DNA from: Centroberyx gerrardi
Taxonomy: Eukaryota > Chordata > Actinopteri > Beryciformes > Berycidae
NCBI RefSeq assembly: GCF_048128805.1
Contig: NC_136005.1
Coordinates: 14,457,472-14,521,471, forward strand
Reading direction: 5' to 3'
DNA: 64,000 nucleotides
The notes below the pieces were generated by a model, which was not told the origin of the DNA, ran no database searches, and worked only from the letters and a program-made list of their open reading frames with translations. Each line of letters begins with the position of its first letter. Position 1 is the stretch's first letter. Both the position numbers and the translations under genes were made by a program. Positions 49,294 through 60,557 of this stretch are shown piece after piece.

Positions 49294-49345
49294 GTCAGTC
49301 AGACAGACAGACAGACAGACAGACAGAGAGAGAAAGAGAGATGTC
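49237..49345. repeat. Compound (TG)n(GA)n(CAGA)n microsatellite
   Basis: Three repeat types abut: TG, then GA, then GACA units. CA-rich runs follow at 49428-49466 and 49590-49672. Between 46.4 and 51.0 kb there is no supported gene. Confidence 0.9.
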
Positions 49346-49622
49346 ATAGAGGATAAAACAAGAGCACCATCTGCTGGTTCGGGCTTTCCCGTGACACTGA
49401 CTCACATGCACACACAACACACACACACTCGCATGCACGCACGCACACACACACACACACACACACGCGCACACAGAAAGAGCTCTGGTGCTGCATCATT
49501 TGCCTGTGCAGCATTATCTAGCACTATCTATTAGAGTTCTACATCACTTTGACAGATAGACAGGGAGGCAGGAGGTCCTAAACCATCCACACACACGCAC
49601 ACACTCACACACACACACGCAC

Positions 49623-49658
<36 letters not shown>

Positions 49659-51010
49659 ACACACGCACACACTTATATAAATCAGCTCATTGTAATTGCA
49701 GCCACAGTGCAGACCTTTCCTCCCCTGAAACCACTCACTAGCACTGAGCTGCAGAGACTGAGCATCACCACTGACTATGCTGCTGACTACAACTACAGTT
49801 TAATGTGCCATAGCTCTGTCTAATGTGGTCGGCTAGTACTGCTGTACTGTTGTTTATGATGCTTCCAATATGTATTACTATGATAGAAAGTGCTATGAGC
49901 TCATCTGCACCCAGTTCTTTTTAAAAAGAACCTGTTGCAGAAGTGCCTTGATCCTTTATTTATGTAGTTTTTACATAACTCAGACGATATGTGATGCATA
50001 TTTATACTGCATTTTCCTGTATGACCTATTCATCTATTTACTGAACTGTAGGATTTACCCTACTATTAAGGCTACGCTCTCTCTATGACCACAGTTTAAA
50101 AAGTCAAAAGCTTGGCAGCTCTCGCAACATACATTTATCCCAAACATAACTGAAAAAATGATATAGTTCTGGTCTAGCTGCCGTCCACAGTTCTTCATCT
50201 GAGTAAGTTATAGAAAGACAAATGGCTGCATGTCAAATGTGTGACCACAATTACAAAGCAGATGTTTCGGTACGACAGAAGAGGGAGAGCACGAGCCATT
50301 TGAATAATGTAAATATATTGTGAGCTGACCTGGACTGATACTGGGTCAACAGGCCAAGTTGAAAGACAACTTCAAACTGGATGGACAGTGCAGAGCAAAG
50401 TAAATATCAGAATAAGTTCAATTCTCTTCAGTTAAGACTGCTTTTGATGTGGTTTTTCCTTTCATTTCACATTGAAACCTAAAAAGTTGGGCACCAATTT
50501 GGCTGGAGTTTGGTCCTGATGTAAAAAAGGCAGAATAGTAGTTAGGAAGTTTCTGGTTTTCTGGCCGAAGTCCTAAGAGCTTGAGCAAGTCACTGAATCT
50601 CAAACTTCTCCAGGGACTCTGTACTGCTGGTGTTATCTTTTTGTGTTGTTGGCCAATAAACTACCTTCCACAAAATCATGCAGGATTGAAAACCCAGTTT
50701 TCTATGTTGGAAACTAAACTTCTACCCATGTGAAAGCAGATCTCAACCTCCTCAACCAAAGGTGTTATTGAGTCTCAGCTTTCTCTGGGGAGTCTGGGTT
50801 TGATTATCTCTCCTTACAGTGGAGCTTCAATGGGAGGAGGGCCGGGTCGGAGGGGGGCTCCCTTCCTGTTTTCCTCACCTGGCTCCACTGTGTTTGGGAA
50901 AGCACTAGAGGGAGCTAAGGGATAACTAGGGCAGATTGAAGTCAGTGCTCTCTCCCTCTCCCTCTTTCTCTCTCTCTCTCTCTCTCTCCCTCTCTCTCTC
51001 TCATGCACAG

Positions 51011-51139
51011 GGACTAAGAACATCCAACAACAGAGGGCATGGCAAAGTACACTCATTACCTCAACGAAGAGAGAAAACATTACCAGGTGGCAGAGATCCT
51101 AGCTAAAATAAACAGAGCTGAGCCGAGACAGGGACAGAA
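51011..51139 (+). other. Orphan exon-like segment with short ORF upstream of colgalt2
   Basis: A CT-rich tract ending GCACAG precedes 129 nt closed by a good donor GTAAGC at 51140. An ATG at 51039 with G at -3 and G at +4 opens MAKYTHYLNEERKHYQVAEI, which would continue to 51143 (34 codons) if unspliced; an in-frame stop lies just upstream at 51015. If spliced at 51140 it leaves two bases of a codon, the same phase as colgalt2 exon 1, so it could be an alternative first exon lacking the signal peptide. I do not recognise the peptide. TSEN15, which lies in this interval in human, does not match. Confidence 0.35.
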
Positions 51140-52019
51140 GTAAGCTGGCTTTGGCTGTCTGTCTGTGTATCTGTCTATGCTGCAACTGCACTATAATTAA
51201 AAAAAAAAAAAAAAAGGTTACTTGAGGGTTACTGTAATCCCATGGTTCCTATCATAATATCATAATAGTGTGTAGAATGTGGAAAGCATCTTTTGAAAAG
51301 GAGGTATGCACTTGGATTGGCTCCTGTAGCCTCTAGCACTAATAGTGGTTTTCCAGTGAACCTCTAAGGTTCTTGGATGACTGGTGGAGGATCTGTGTTT
51401 TGGTGCCTTGCTGGTTAGGTGTTTATGTTTTGGTGCCATGCTGGTTCAGTGTGTGTTTTTTGGTAGCTGGCGGACTTCGACGTCGGTCTGTGCGAAGCTG
51501 TAAGCTGATGTCAGAGTTGGTGACTTCATGGTGTTTCAGCTCTGCAGCATCCAACAGGCTGTCAAGAGCGAAGGCGTGGAAAAATAAAGGAGAAACACAG
51601 AGGAAGAAAGAGAATAAAGGAAGAGAAAGACACACAGAGCAATCAACAGGCGTAGTTAGAGCTGCAGCTGCAGACAAGCACACCACAGGCCACTAGAAGG
51701 CAGTGATTTAAAACATGTTGTGCCTTACATCACACATTTTTCTGTCATTTAGATGAACAAAGGCCTCATTCATTTAGGCCTACCATCCAGTATATCAGAG
51801 TTGATATATTAGCAGCTGATGTCATCTTGATTCTTTGATTGTTTATTTCTTGGTGAGATGAGATGTGAGGTGATGTGTTTTTATGAGCCCATTAGATTTT
51901 TTGTTTATCGTAACTGCACAATCTGTCTTTTTTTTTTTCTCTTTTCTCTTCTAATTAACAGTCTGGTTTTTTTCTTCCATGGATGGTATTGTATGGATGG
52001 TATTGTCGGTCGGTCGCTC

Positions 52020-52125
52020 CTGTCCACCACTTTATGGGTCACGTGGCCCGCAGGGAGTTAGACTGCAGAATTCTCAAGCGGGAGACTCGAGTTCGATTCC
52101 CGGCAGCGACGCTTCCACAAAATTC
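52020..52125 (+). mobile_element. tRNA-derived SINE or tRNA-like remnant
   Basis: An A-box-like GTGGCCCGCAGGGAGTTAGAC (around 52043) and a B-box-like GAGTTCGATTCC (52089-52100) are spaced as in a tRNA gene, but acceptor and T stems pair poorly. This suggests a SINE head or decayed tRNA and not a functional tRNA. Confidence 0.45.
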
Positions 52126-52205
52126 AACGACTCTCTTAGTCTTGCTTTCATAGACTGCCTGGTGTGTTTTACCATTTACCATTCCATCTGTGCTATAAGC
52201 TACAG

Positions 52206-52208
<3 letters not shown>

Positions 52209-52286
<78 letters not shown>
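52209..52286. repeat. (GA)n microsatellite in the colgalt2 upstream region
   Basis: About 76 bp of GA repeat 200 bp before the colgalt2 start, just upstream of a GC-rich segment. It may lie in the core promoter or 5' UTR. Confidence 0.9.
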
Positions 52287-52288
<2 letters not shown>

Positions 52289-52329
52289 GAGTTCCATAGG
52301 CTATTGCTCCAAGGCTCCACACCAGCAGC

Positions 52330-52492
52330 AGCAGCAGCAGGAGTGAAGGAGGGGTAAAAGAGGTAGTAAACCCCTCCACCCTCTCCCCCTCTCCTACCTT
52401 CCTCTCTCCCCCTCCCACCGCGGCGCACTCACTCTCTCGCTGAGTCTCCGGAGCTCGGTTCCAGGTCGGGATAACGGCGTAATCTGGGAACG
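52330..52492 (+). promoter_or_regulatory. colgalt2: GC-rich colgalt2 promoter / 5' UTR
   Basis: Pyrimidine-rich sequence passes into CpG-rich DNA (CACCGCGGCGCACTC) that continues through coding exon 1. This is typical of a CpG-island start of a vertebrate gene. No TATA box is evident. Confidence 0.5.
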
Positions 52493-52728
52493 ATGCCGGC
52501 GGTCGGGGCCGTGGGAGTCGGTCTGCTGTGGGCGCTGATGGTCGCCCTGGTGCCCGGCGGCGTGTCGGAGCTGCTGACTCTGGTGCAGGATCCGGTGAAG
52601 CCCGAGTCTTCCCTGCTGAAGCCAAAGGTTATGATCGCCATTCTGGCTCGCAACGCGGCGCACAGCCTGCCACACCACCTGGGCTGCATCGACAGGCTGG
52701 AGTACCCGAAGGAGCGCATAGCCATCTG
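52493..52728 (+). CDS. colgalt2: Procollagen galactosyltransferase, coding exon 1 only
   Basis: COLGALT enzymes add galactose to hydroxylysine in collagen inside the ER. This exon encodes 78 residues plus two bases: an N-terminal hydrophobic signal peptide ([11 protein letters not shown]), then [20 protein letters not shown] and the LDYPKSR-like [11 protein letters not shown]. The pattern V(L/M)IA(V/L)LARNAAHxLP is diagnostic for the COLGALT/CERCAM family at the start of its first glycosyltransferase domain. The donor GTGAGA follows at 52729. COLGALT2 is preferred over COLGALT1 because C1orf21 and EDEM3 flank COLGALT2 in human. The gene is partial: the full protein is about 620 residues and no further exon was recognised up to 64000, so the first intron exceeds 11 kb. 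Confidence 0.85.
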
Positions 52729-52752
52729 GTGAGAGAGAGTGAGAGGTGCAGC

Positions 52753-53045
52753 CAGGGATGTAGCGGAGGGTAAACCCACCTAAAGTCAGGTTACCCACCT
52801 TCTAATTTGTGGGATAGAGTTTACCCAACTTTTTAGACTGGCATGAATCTTTATATGGCAAATACACCATAGCAAGTCCTATCAAACTCATATAGGAGTA
52901 TATTTTTAAGGCAAAACCTTGTAGATTAATGCATTTCTTAAGGTAGGCTAATTGATTTTGTTCATGTTGGTGCTTGTTTGCCTAATGATGATGACCGATT
53001 TGGTTTCATAGTTTACCCTCCTTTTTCTTTACCACTACATCACTG
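52753..53045 (+). mobile_element. hAT-like repeat family, full-length copy, beside the colgalt2 donor
   Basis: 293 bp with inverted ends: CAGGGATGTAGCGG left and, reversed, CAGTGATGTAGTGG right; GGAGGGTAAAC follows within both ends. Copies at 20889-21132 (+) and 24542-24735 (-) define the family. It starts 24 bp after the end of colgalt2 exon 1. Flanking 8-mers (GGTGCAGC, TGCGCAAT) do not match cleanly. No coding capacity. Confidence 0.7.
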
Positions 53046-53612
53046 TGCGCAATTTAACTTCTCTGCTTTACTTTTCTAGAATAGGCATTGACTCACACTA
53101 TAAATGGTCCATAAGACATGACAGTCTACATTAACCCGCAGACTTGCTCTGGACGGTCTGCAGTGGAGCGTGTTGTAAAGAAAAGCAGCGTGCGTCCGCG
53201 TTAATTACACGTTAATAACCGATTGTCAGTGTCAGCGCGGAGACCTGTTGCTGTGTTTTACGAGGCACTTACCTCGCGTGTCTGCCGGGATCCAAATTGC
53301 ACAGTGCGGGTAGAGATGAAAGAGCTGCTGAACATGTTAATGACGGGTCCCTCTTTCTGATTCAGCACAAACCTGCGGAAACGGGGCTTTAAAAACAGCA
53401 GGGCGGGCAGGTAAAGGGCTGGCGTGGCGTGGCGGGGGAGACTAACCCCGGTTATGGTCCTATATAGTCTGTTTGGTCTTATATGAGCAGATTAAGATAA
53501 TATGCTGTAATCAAAGAGGGAGCCTGCAGGTGAAGGGATGAAAGGAGACATTGAGTTGGTCTGACAGCGGGACAGGGGGTGGGTGAGCTGTGGGAAGTCA
53601 TGCGTGAAGTCA

Positions 53613-53614
<2 letters not shown>

Positions 53615-53671
<57 letters not shown>
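53615..53671. repeat. (TG)n microsatellite
   Basis: About 57 bp of TG in colgalt2 intron 1. Confidence 0.9.
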
Positions 53672-53838
53672 GTGTGGTGTTTGTGAGGGCAGATATGGGT
53701 AAGATAGAAAATCAAAAGGAAACAGACAGATTTCAGATTATAGTCAGAATGCCTATCAGTGACAGACAATGAGTGCAGATTTAACCATCATGCAGACATG
53801 TAGAGAATGTAACAGGAGGTCTTCATGTGCCTTTACAG

Positions 53839-53874
<36 letters not shown>

Positions 53875-54030
53875 TGCTGGTGGATGTTTGCAATACTTTT
53901 ACCCTCAGTGTCCCAGCGGCTGTTGTGTCTTGGATGGCATTCTTTTGTTTTGTTTCCCTCCCTTCCTTTGCTGAAAGCCTTATTTCTGTTTGCAGAGGGA
54001 CGGTCTGTTTCTAATTCAGAGACCCTCACC

Positions 54031-54072
<42 letters not shown>
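53839..54072. repeat. Two (CA)n microsatellites
   Basis: CA runs near 53839-53873 and 54034-54072 flank 160 bp of ordinary sequence. Confidence 0.9.
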
Positions 54073-54410
54073 ACAGAAACTCTGCAGAGAGGGGCCCGCC
54101 TTCTCTCCAGAGCAAAGTGCCAAATGACTGAGCTAACATGCTTATGTGAGTGGTTTAACTAACAAAGGAAGGGGCCCATCAGTTTCGTGTGGCATCTCTT
54201 CACCCAGCAGCCAGTAGCGCTGCTGTGCAGACAGGAAGGCCGGAGTGAAAAATCACAGTGTATGTTTGAGGTCTAAGTCTTCTAGGTTCTGCTTTTGCTT
54301 AGAGATCAGTCTGATCTGTCACAGACTTTCTAACTCACTCACCCTCTGTTTGTTTTAACAGGTAAGTCTCACTGACATAGAAATTTGTCACGAGACAGAC
54401 AATAAGGCCG

Positions 54411-54430
54411 CACACACACACACACACATA

Positions 54431-54484
<54 letters not shown>
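54411..54484. repeat. (CA)n microsatellite, about 70 bp
   Basis: CA run with one interruption (TACT) in colgalt2 intron 1. The sequence from 54.5 to 56.2 kb shows no feature. Confidence 0.9.
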
Positions 54485-54486
<2 letters not shown>

Positions 54487-56254
54487 CATTAGGCGCTGCG
54501 GCCAAGTCATCCGCCTCTAAAACTCTGTGGCCAGGACTCTTTTAATCACACAATTAGTTTTTATTTCACCAGCCATATATTTCCACCACTGTGTACTCTG
54601 TGGCCTTTTTCACTACACACCCATCAACTGTCATAAAGTATACAGATATTTTCTAAATCTGTTCCCGTGGGAAGTTATTACACAATGCGTTTTAAATCCA
54701 ATAAGGTCATTAGCAAACACAATATTGACATGAGCTGTATTATTTAGCACAGGGAGGCTTAAAATGGTTCAAACTGCCATTAAATAATCAGATGAAAATA
54801 AGAACAAGTGACCAGTGAGTGTGTATTTTCCTCTCTCACACACATAACAGACAGAAAGGATATACAGTATCTCTATCTCTTGATACTGCATTATAGCAGG
54901 GAGAAATAATGATGTTTACTGTGTAGAGTTTGCTTCTGTGAGGAAAGTAAATTGATATCAAAAGGGTGTCACTGGAAACAGGTAAGAATAAAAAAAAAAA
55001 AATCTTTAGTGGCTTTAAAATTATGACTTTTCTAAACAGAAGGAGCTTTATTGGCTTTTTGTGGTTTCACTGCTTTTAACTGCCACATTTGTTTCTGTTT
55101 TTTAGAAAATAATGACATGTTTTACTCAACCCAACTCATGCAGCTCGGTGTCCCCTCTGTGTTTCTCCACATGTAGCTTCTCTTTATGTTATAATCAACA
55201 TTATTGCTGCACAAACATGTAAACCTAACCACATAATAAATGCCACATTGTAATCTGACTCTCACTGGAAGCGTGGATTCAAGTTATTCACATTCTTACA
55301 GCAGAATCCTTTAGAAAATACTAATTATTGATCTTAATGAGAATAGGACAAGTATAGTTTAGAAAGTAAACTGTATCTAAATCGGGGCAGATTGATTTAA
55401 GGCAGGGGAAGTATAAAGAAAAACGTAGAAACTCATAATACATATAGGGTCTGGCTCTGTATTTCCAGCTTTGTGTGTGTGGACACAATGTTCCACACAA
55501 TAGTTCCTCCCTTGAGCTCCAGAACTGAGCAGCGCAGAGATTTTTTCCCCCCCTTTATTTCTCCACTTCTCACTTCAAAGAAGCAATCCAGTGGAGAGAG
55601 AGAAAAGAGGAGCAGAGAACAAAACTGAATGTAGATGATTAAATAAAATACGGGTATGGATAGAAGAGGGAGAGACGTGGGTGTGCTTCCCTTTGTTGTG
55701 TGCAGCAGCTGCAGGACCCTTGCTCACCTTTCCCCGCCAGCTTGCCCTCCCACCGGACCAGGGGACATGTTGTTCTTTGGTGCTTTGTTGCCTGTGTGTG
55801 TGTGTGTTTGTATGTTTATGTATGTGCATATGAGTATATACAGTATATGTATGTGTATGAGACACAGGGAGACAGAGAAAGAGTGTAACATGATAGCAAG
55901 AGACAGAAAGAGAGCTAATGGGATAAACAGATGAAGGACATTGTATAGTACTATGTCGTGTCAGTGAAATTATTACAAGGATAACACTGATGAAGAATTT
56001 TATTTTATATATACTTCTTACGCATAATTTGTAATTGTATGTTGCCGTTTTATATCATTTTATATCGGATTTATTCCTCCAAATAGAATTGTATAGCAAC
56101 TTACCTAGAGTGGAGCAAGTGGAGTTGTGACTCTCTACTGATGTAAACTATCTATTTGAATGGAAGTGTTTGTTGTTAAAAGTCGCTTCCCTTCCAGTTC
56201 ATTCTTTTTTTATTCCCCATTAAGCTAAGCTCCCATTGGCTGTTGTCAGGATTG

Positions 56255-56560
56255 CTGTCCGATTTCAGTCTTGGCGAGTCTTGAACCGTTTCACACTACA
56301 CAAGCCCGGCCAGACGCTGAAAAATTTGACGAAATCAAACACGTTTGAAAAAATGTTTGTTGGGCTCCGACTGGCCTGCAGTCGCCAGCAGGGCCAAAGT
56401 CTTTGGTCTTAAGCCTGTTCACACTACAGGTTAATCTGCGCTGACCGTCAGGCTTGAGTACCTCCCCCCCTCCCCCAGCCCCGACTCACCCCGACAGTTG
56501 GGATGGTCCCGTCGGGCTTAGAATCTGCATTAAAATTTTTTAGTGTGACCTAGCCTTTAG
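56255..56560. mobile_element. Degraded DNA-transposon-like repeat
   Basis: The segment has TTCACACTACA motifs (56290 and 56418), GACTGGCC-type internal units and an end AGTGTGACCTAGCCTTTAG. In fish genomes 'TTCACACTACA ... TGTGAACTAGCC' ends are common in non-autonomous DNA elements. Ends are imperfect and the superfamily cannot be assigned. Confidence 0.4.
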
Positions 56561-59500
56561 AGGTTTTCAGTAGCCTGAGAGGCAAATGGGCGGAGGACTG
56601 AGACAGGAGTGGGAGAGAGGTGAGAAAGACTCTCACACTGCTGTTAAAGAATGAAAGAATGCAGGGAATTAGAGAAAGAGGGGGATGGCGGGGCAGAGAG
56701 AAGGTGGTCAACACTCTTGGGAAATTACCCAGGGGGCATTGAGCAGGTTAGCAAACCCACATTCCGACAGTGCCTTGACTGCGTCCGCCCTCCTCTTTCC
56801 CTTCGTTCTGTCCATCCCATTGCCTCTTCTCCCACAGGACAGCAATGAATTATAAGGCATTGCAAGACAACGCATGTGCATTATTTATTGGTATGATACT
56901 GGACAATGGCAGTTCAAGGAAACCTGGATCCAAGCCAAGTAACGGCCATTCTCAGTGTGACTGAGCTCTGCAGTAGGTCCCAGTAGGTTATGAGTCAGGG
57001 ATTACATTTGAATCTGTAAGGGAAAATGTTGCGCTCACAGAAGCAGCAGGAGGTGAATCTCCTATTCAGCTGAGAGGAATGTGTGACAGATATCATCACA
57101 GGCTGGGGGTGATATGTGAGATTTACAGCTCTCATGTGTAAAAGCCTCATTGCAACGTATCAGAGCGCGCTGTCAAACCACCTTCACTACACTGACTCCT
57201 GAGACCAAGAGTCCAGCAGACTGTCACCTTGTCTTTCTATTTCCCCCTGGCTTGTTTTTTTTTGTTTTTTGTTTTAACATAAAGAGTTACAAAGGCGACC
57301 AATGGTGACACGAATGGAAGGCTTAGGTTCATCTTTGAAGCAGAATTCAGTAGCTTTTATCTTGTGCCAGTTGACTGTTGAGTTTTGCAGACTGCCTACG
57401 GGAATTATTGTCCTTAGCAAAGAGCTTCAAAGGAAATTGTCGGGGGCATCACAAGCATATTATGTTTGTGCTCATATCTGAGGCACAATTCAGACAAAAC
57501 TCTCCCGAAGTTCAGGTCAGGCTCCCAGGAGTTTGTGCTCCGGGCTGCAAGTTGCTGGCTGCCTGCTGCTCGTTGCCTGCTGGCTATGTTCATATGGCGA
57601 AGTGCTTTCCCAGGTGTTGGGCTGGGGGTCGTGATGATTTGCGGTCTTGTCAGAGCGAGGCTGAACCATGAAGTGAATGTCGGAGCTCTGACATCATCGG
57701 CCTACCCTGGAGAACTGTCTGTTTTATAATGTCATGTTGCTTATTTAGACTCATCTATCAACCAACCACTTATTCCATATTTAGGACTGTTATTATTGTT
57801 CTTTATACTCCAAGACAATACATGTATGGTTGATTTTGCTAGTTTTTTAACACTTTATCTCATTGCCTTTTATTGACATGATGACATGATACTGTGATGA
57901 GTGATATCATGCATCTATAAAGCCACCGGAAAACTCTGAACAACCATAACTATCATTTTCCAGTTTCTAGATGAGAGATGGATCATATAAAACCCAGTGA
58001 AGGCCTCAGGTATGATACGACTCTATCAACATGAAAGAATGTTCCATAGTTGCCAGCTGCATGCATAAGGCCTCGATGAGAGGAGCGCCATATATAGTTC
58101 CTGTCAGAAGTTGGATAAAGTTTTATGTAATTGTACCCTGAATCTATATCATGCATGTCACGAGGAGCTTGAGATGAGATCATTAGGTATCCTGTACTAT
58201 ATATCCAGCTCCATTCAAGCGTTTGATTGCTTTTTGCCCCATGTGACATGACATAACATGACTTAAACTGTGTACCATTTTGAACTTTTTTTGACAAGTG
58301 CACCAAGTTATGCAGCCATAAATGAAGCGCGACAAATTGGATATGAATGCTGAGGAAAAGTCATTCTGACTGTATGATCTCTGCTGACTTTAGTGTTATG
58401 ATTTGACCAATGTTGGTGAAATCAGTGTTTTTGGCTTTGCTGGCTGCAGCAGCTTTGACTATTCTTCATTATGGAGCTTATCTATTCCTTTATCTCTATT
58501 CCATCTGATTGATAGACTAGAATAGAATCGAATAGAAGAGGTTATCCATCTTGCTGTGCTGGAGAGGATAGTAGGCCCTGAGGTTCCTCCATGCGCAGGT
58601 GTGTTACCCCAGGCCCCATTCCACCGTGCGATCACATTAAATTACCTTGGATTTCAGTTCAGGTTACGAGTGATGTGTTTCTGGTTTTCTCACGCAGAGA
58701 GTTTGGCCATTTTAGAAGAGCAGTTTATCCAACTGGAAGGAATAAATTATGATGACGGGATAGGTTTTTGTGTGTAATTTGGTGCCGACACCGTGGGCTT
58801 TTGGGAATGATTAGTAGCATGTGCTTTTGGTGTGTGTCAATATGTATTAGATCACAGTGTTGGCATTGTGTACATACATGAGTGTGTTTGATTATCTTCA
58901 ATGATCTGGCCTAGTAACAGACTCTGGGAGCCTTGTGTGTGTGAAAGTGTGTGTGTGTGTGTGTGTGTGTGTCTTCTCACATATGCCTGTGTGTGCCTGC
59001 GTGTGTGTGTGTAAGTGTTTGTGCGTGTATGTGCCTGTTTTCATAATGGGTATGTGTGTTTGAATGCATGTACACACACAGTAGGCGTGTGTTTTTGTTC
59101 TGTGCCGCTGGCTGAGTCCCTGCATCTCCCCCTGTTTTCCATTCACTTCCCAATTATCCCATAAACCGAAAGCGAGCCAGAACTTCCATGTGTTGGGTAA
59201 AAGGCCACAATCATCTTCGACCTCACAATCAGTATCACCTGAAGAGCGGCTTTCCACAGCCGCATCCAATCCCTGTGGTCCTTAAACATTAGCTCTGGGA
59301 CGTGACATAAACTCCAGAAATGCAGAGTGACATTTGCCAGATAAGCAGCTCATAATGACACAGAGCCACTGGCGCACTGGAAGTTGCTCACATCTTTTTG
59401 GACTGGAATGAAGCTAGTTGACTGTTGAGATGTAACTTAATCTGCAGCTGATGTTGTCTGCACCACATAAGGGCATGGAGCCAGTTGGGACAGTTACCCA

Positions 59501-60242
59501 CATCTTCACCCTTTTGGAACATTTGACGGAAAAGTTGCCATAAACTCCAGATGTGTTGTGTGTCACAGTCACATATTTGAGTATACTGCTCAAACACCCT
59601 CTGAATATGTATGGAAATCAAGCGATTTCACACATATTTAATGAAGTGTTATTGTTAGAATTTACTATGTGGCCCAGTATCCATTTTCCAAACCTAATGG
59701 CTTTAGAGCCCAAGCTTTTCCAGTCCTTAGTTCAATCTCAACCAGCAATCTCTACACAAAGTGGAGATGGTTGGAGGAGATGCAGCTGACTACAGGCACA
59801 TACCTGCCAACAGTCCCATCCTCTGCATCCTGCTGCCAGAAGGTATGCATGGGAAAGTTAGTTTAAGTTTCTTCTTGCGACCCCAACATGTCTATTCAAT
59901 CAAGTCCAATAAACAAAGAGAATTGACTTTCCAATCCCTCTGCTTTTTTCAAGGTCTCTCTCTGTCTCCCCCAGGGTGGAAGCTATTGTTCCTGAACTTG
60001 GCTCTGGACTGTGAATTGTTCTTGCTTCGATGCCCCATGTGTTCCAGCATACTTTAGGGCCACAGGCCAACCGTATTGTCAGAGCTTGGCAGCACAACAG
60101 TGATAGAGCTGGCTAACGCTGAAACACACTGGCATCTCGGTATGAGCACTCTCATCTGGAAACGGGGAAGGTTTGGATATGGAATGAGATTTAGTGAGGT
60201 AGAGGCAGACTTACTTTAGAGGTTTAAAGAAAAAGAGAGAGA

Positions 60243-60279
<37 letters not shown>

Positions 60280-60487
60280 AGGGAGGGAGTGACAGGTCCG
60301 GCTGTTTGTCAGTCAGGTAGAGTGTTTTTGTGGACAGTGGAGTATTCAGCAGAAAGACTGTTGCTCATATTCTCACAGAGGAAATATAATTTTAGCACCA
60401 TCCATCCGCCTGTCCATCTGTCTGTGTGTGTCATCATTTTCATGGCTTAACCACTGAGACAGACGGCACCTCTGTCCATGTTCTCCC

Positions 60488-60491
<4 letters not shown>

Positions 60492-60555
<64 letters not shown>

Positions 60556-60557
60556 GT
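60492..60557. repeat. (CT)n microsatellite
   Basis: CT run of about 65 bp in colgalt2 intron 1. Confidence 0.9.

Noticed and set aside
46400-52000. tsen15 between c1orf21 and colgalt2
   Set aside because: No frame resembles TSEN15 as I know it, and no exon series could be built.
51970-52125. Functional tRNA gene
   Set aside because: A and B boxes are present, but the acceptor and T stems do not pair well and there is no T-run terminator at the 3' end; better explained as a SINE or remnant.
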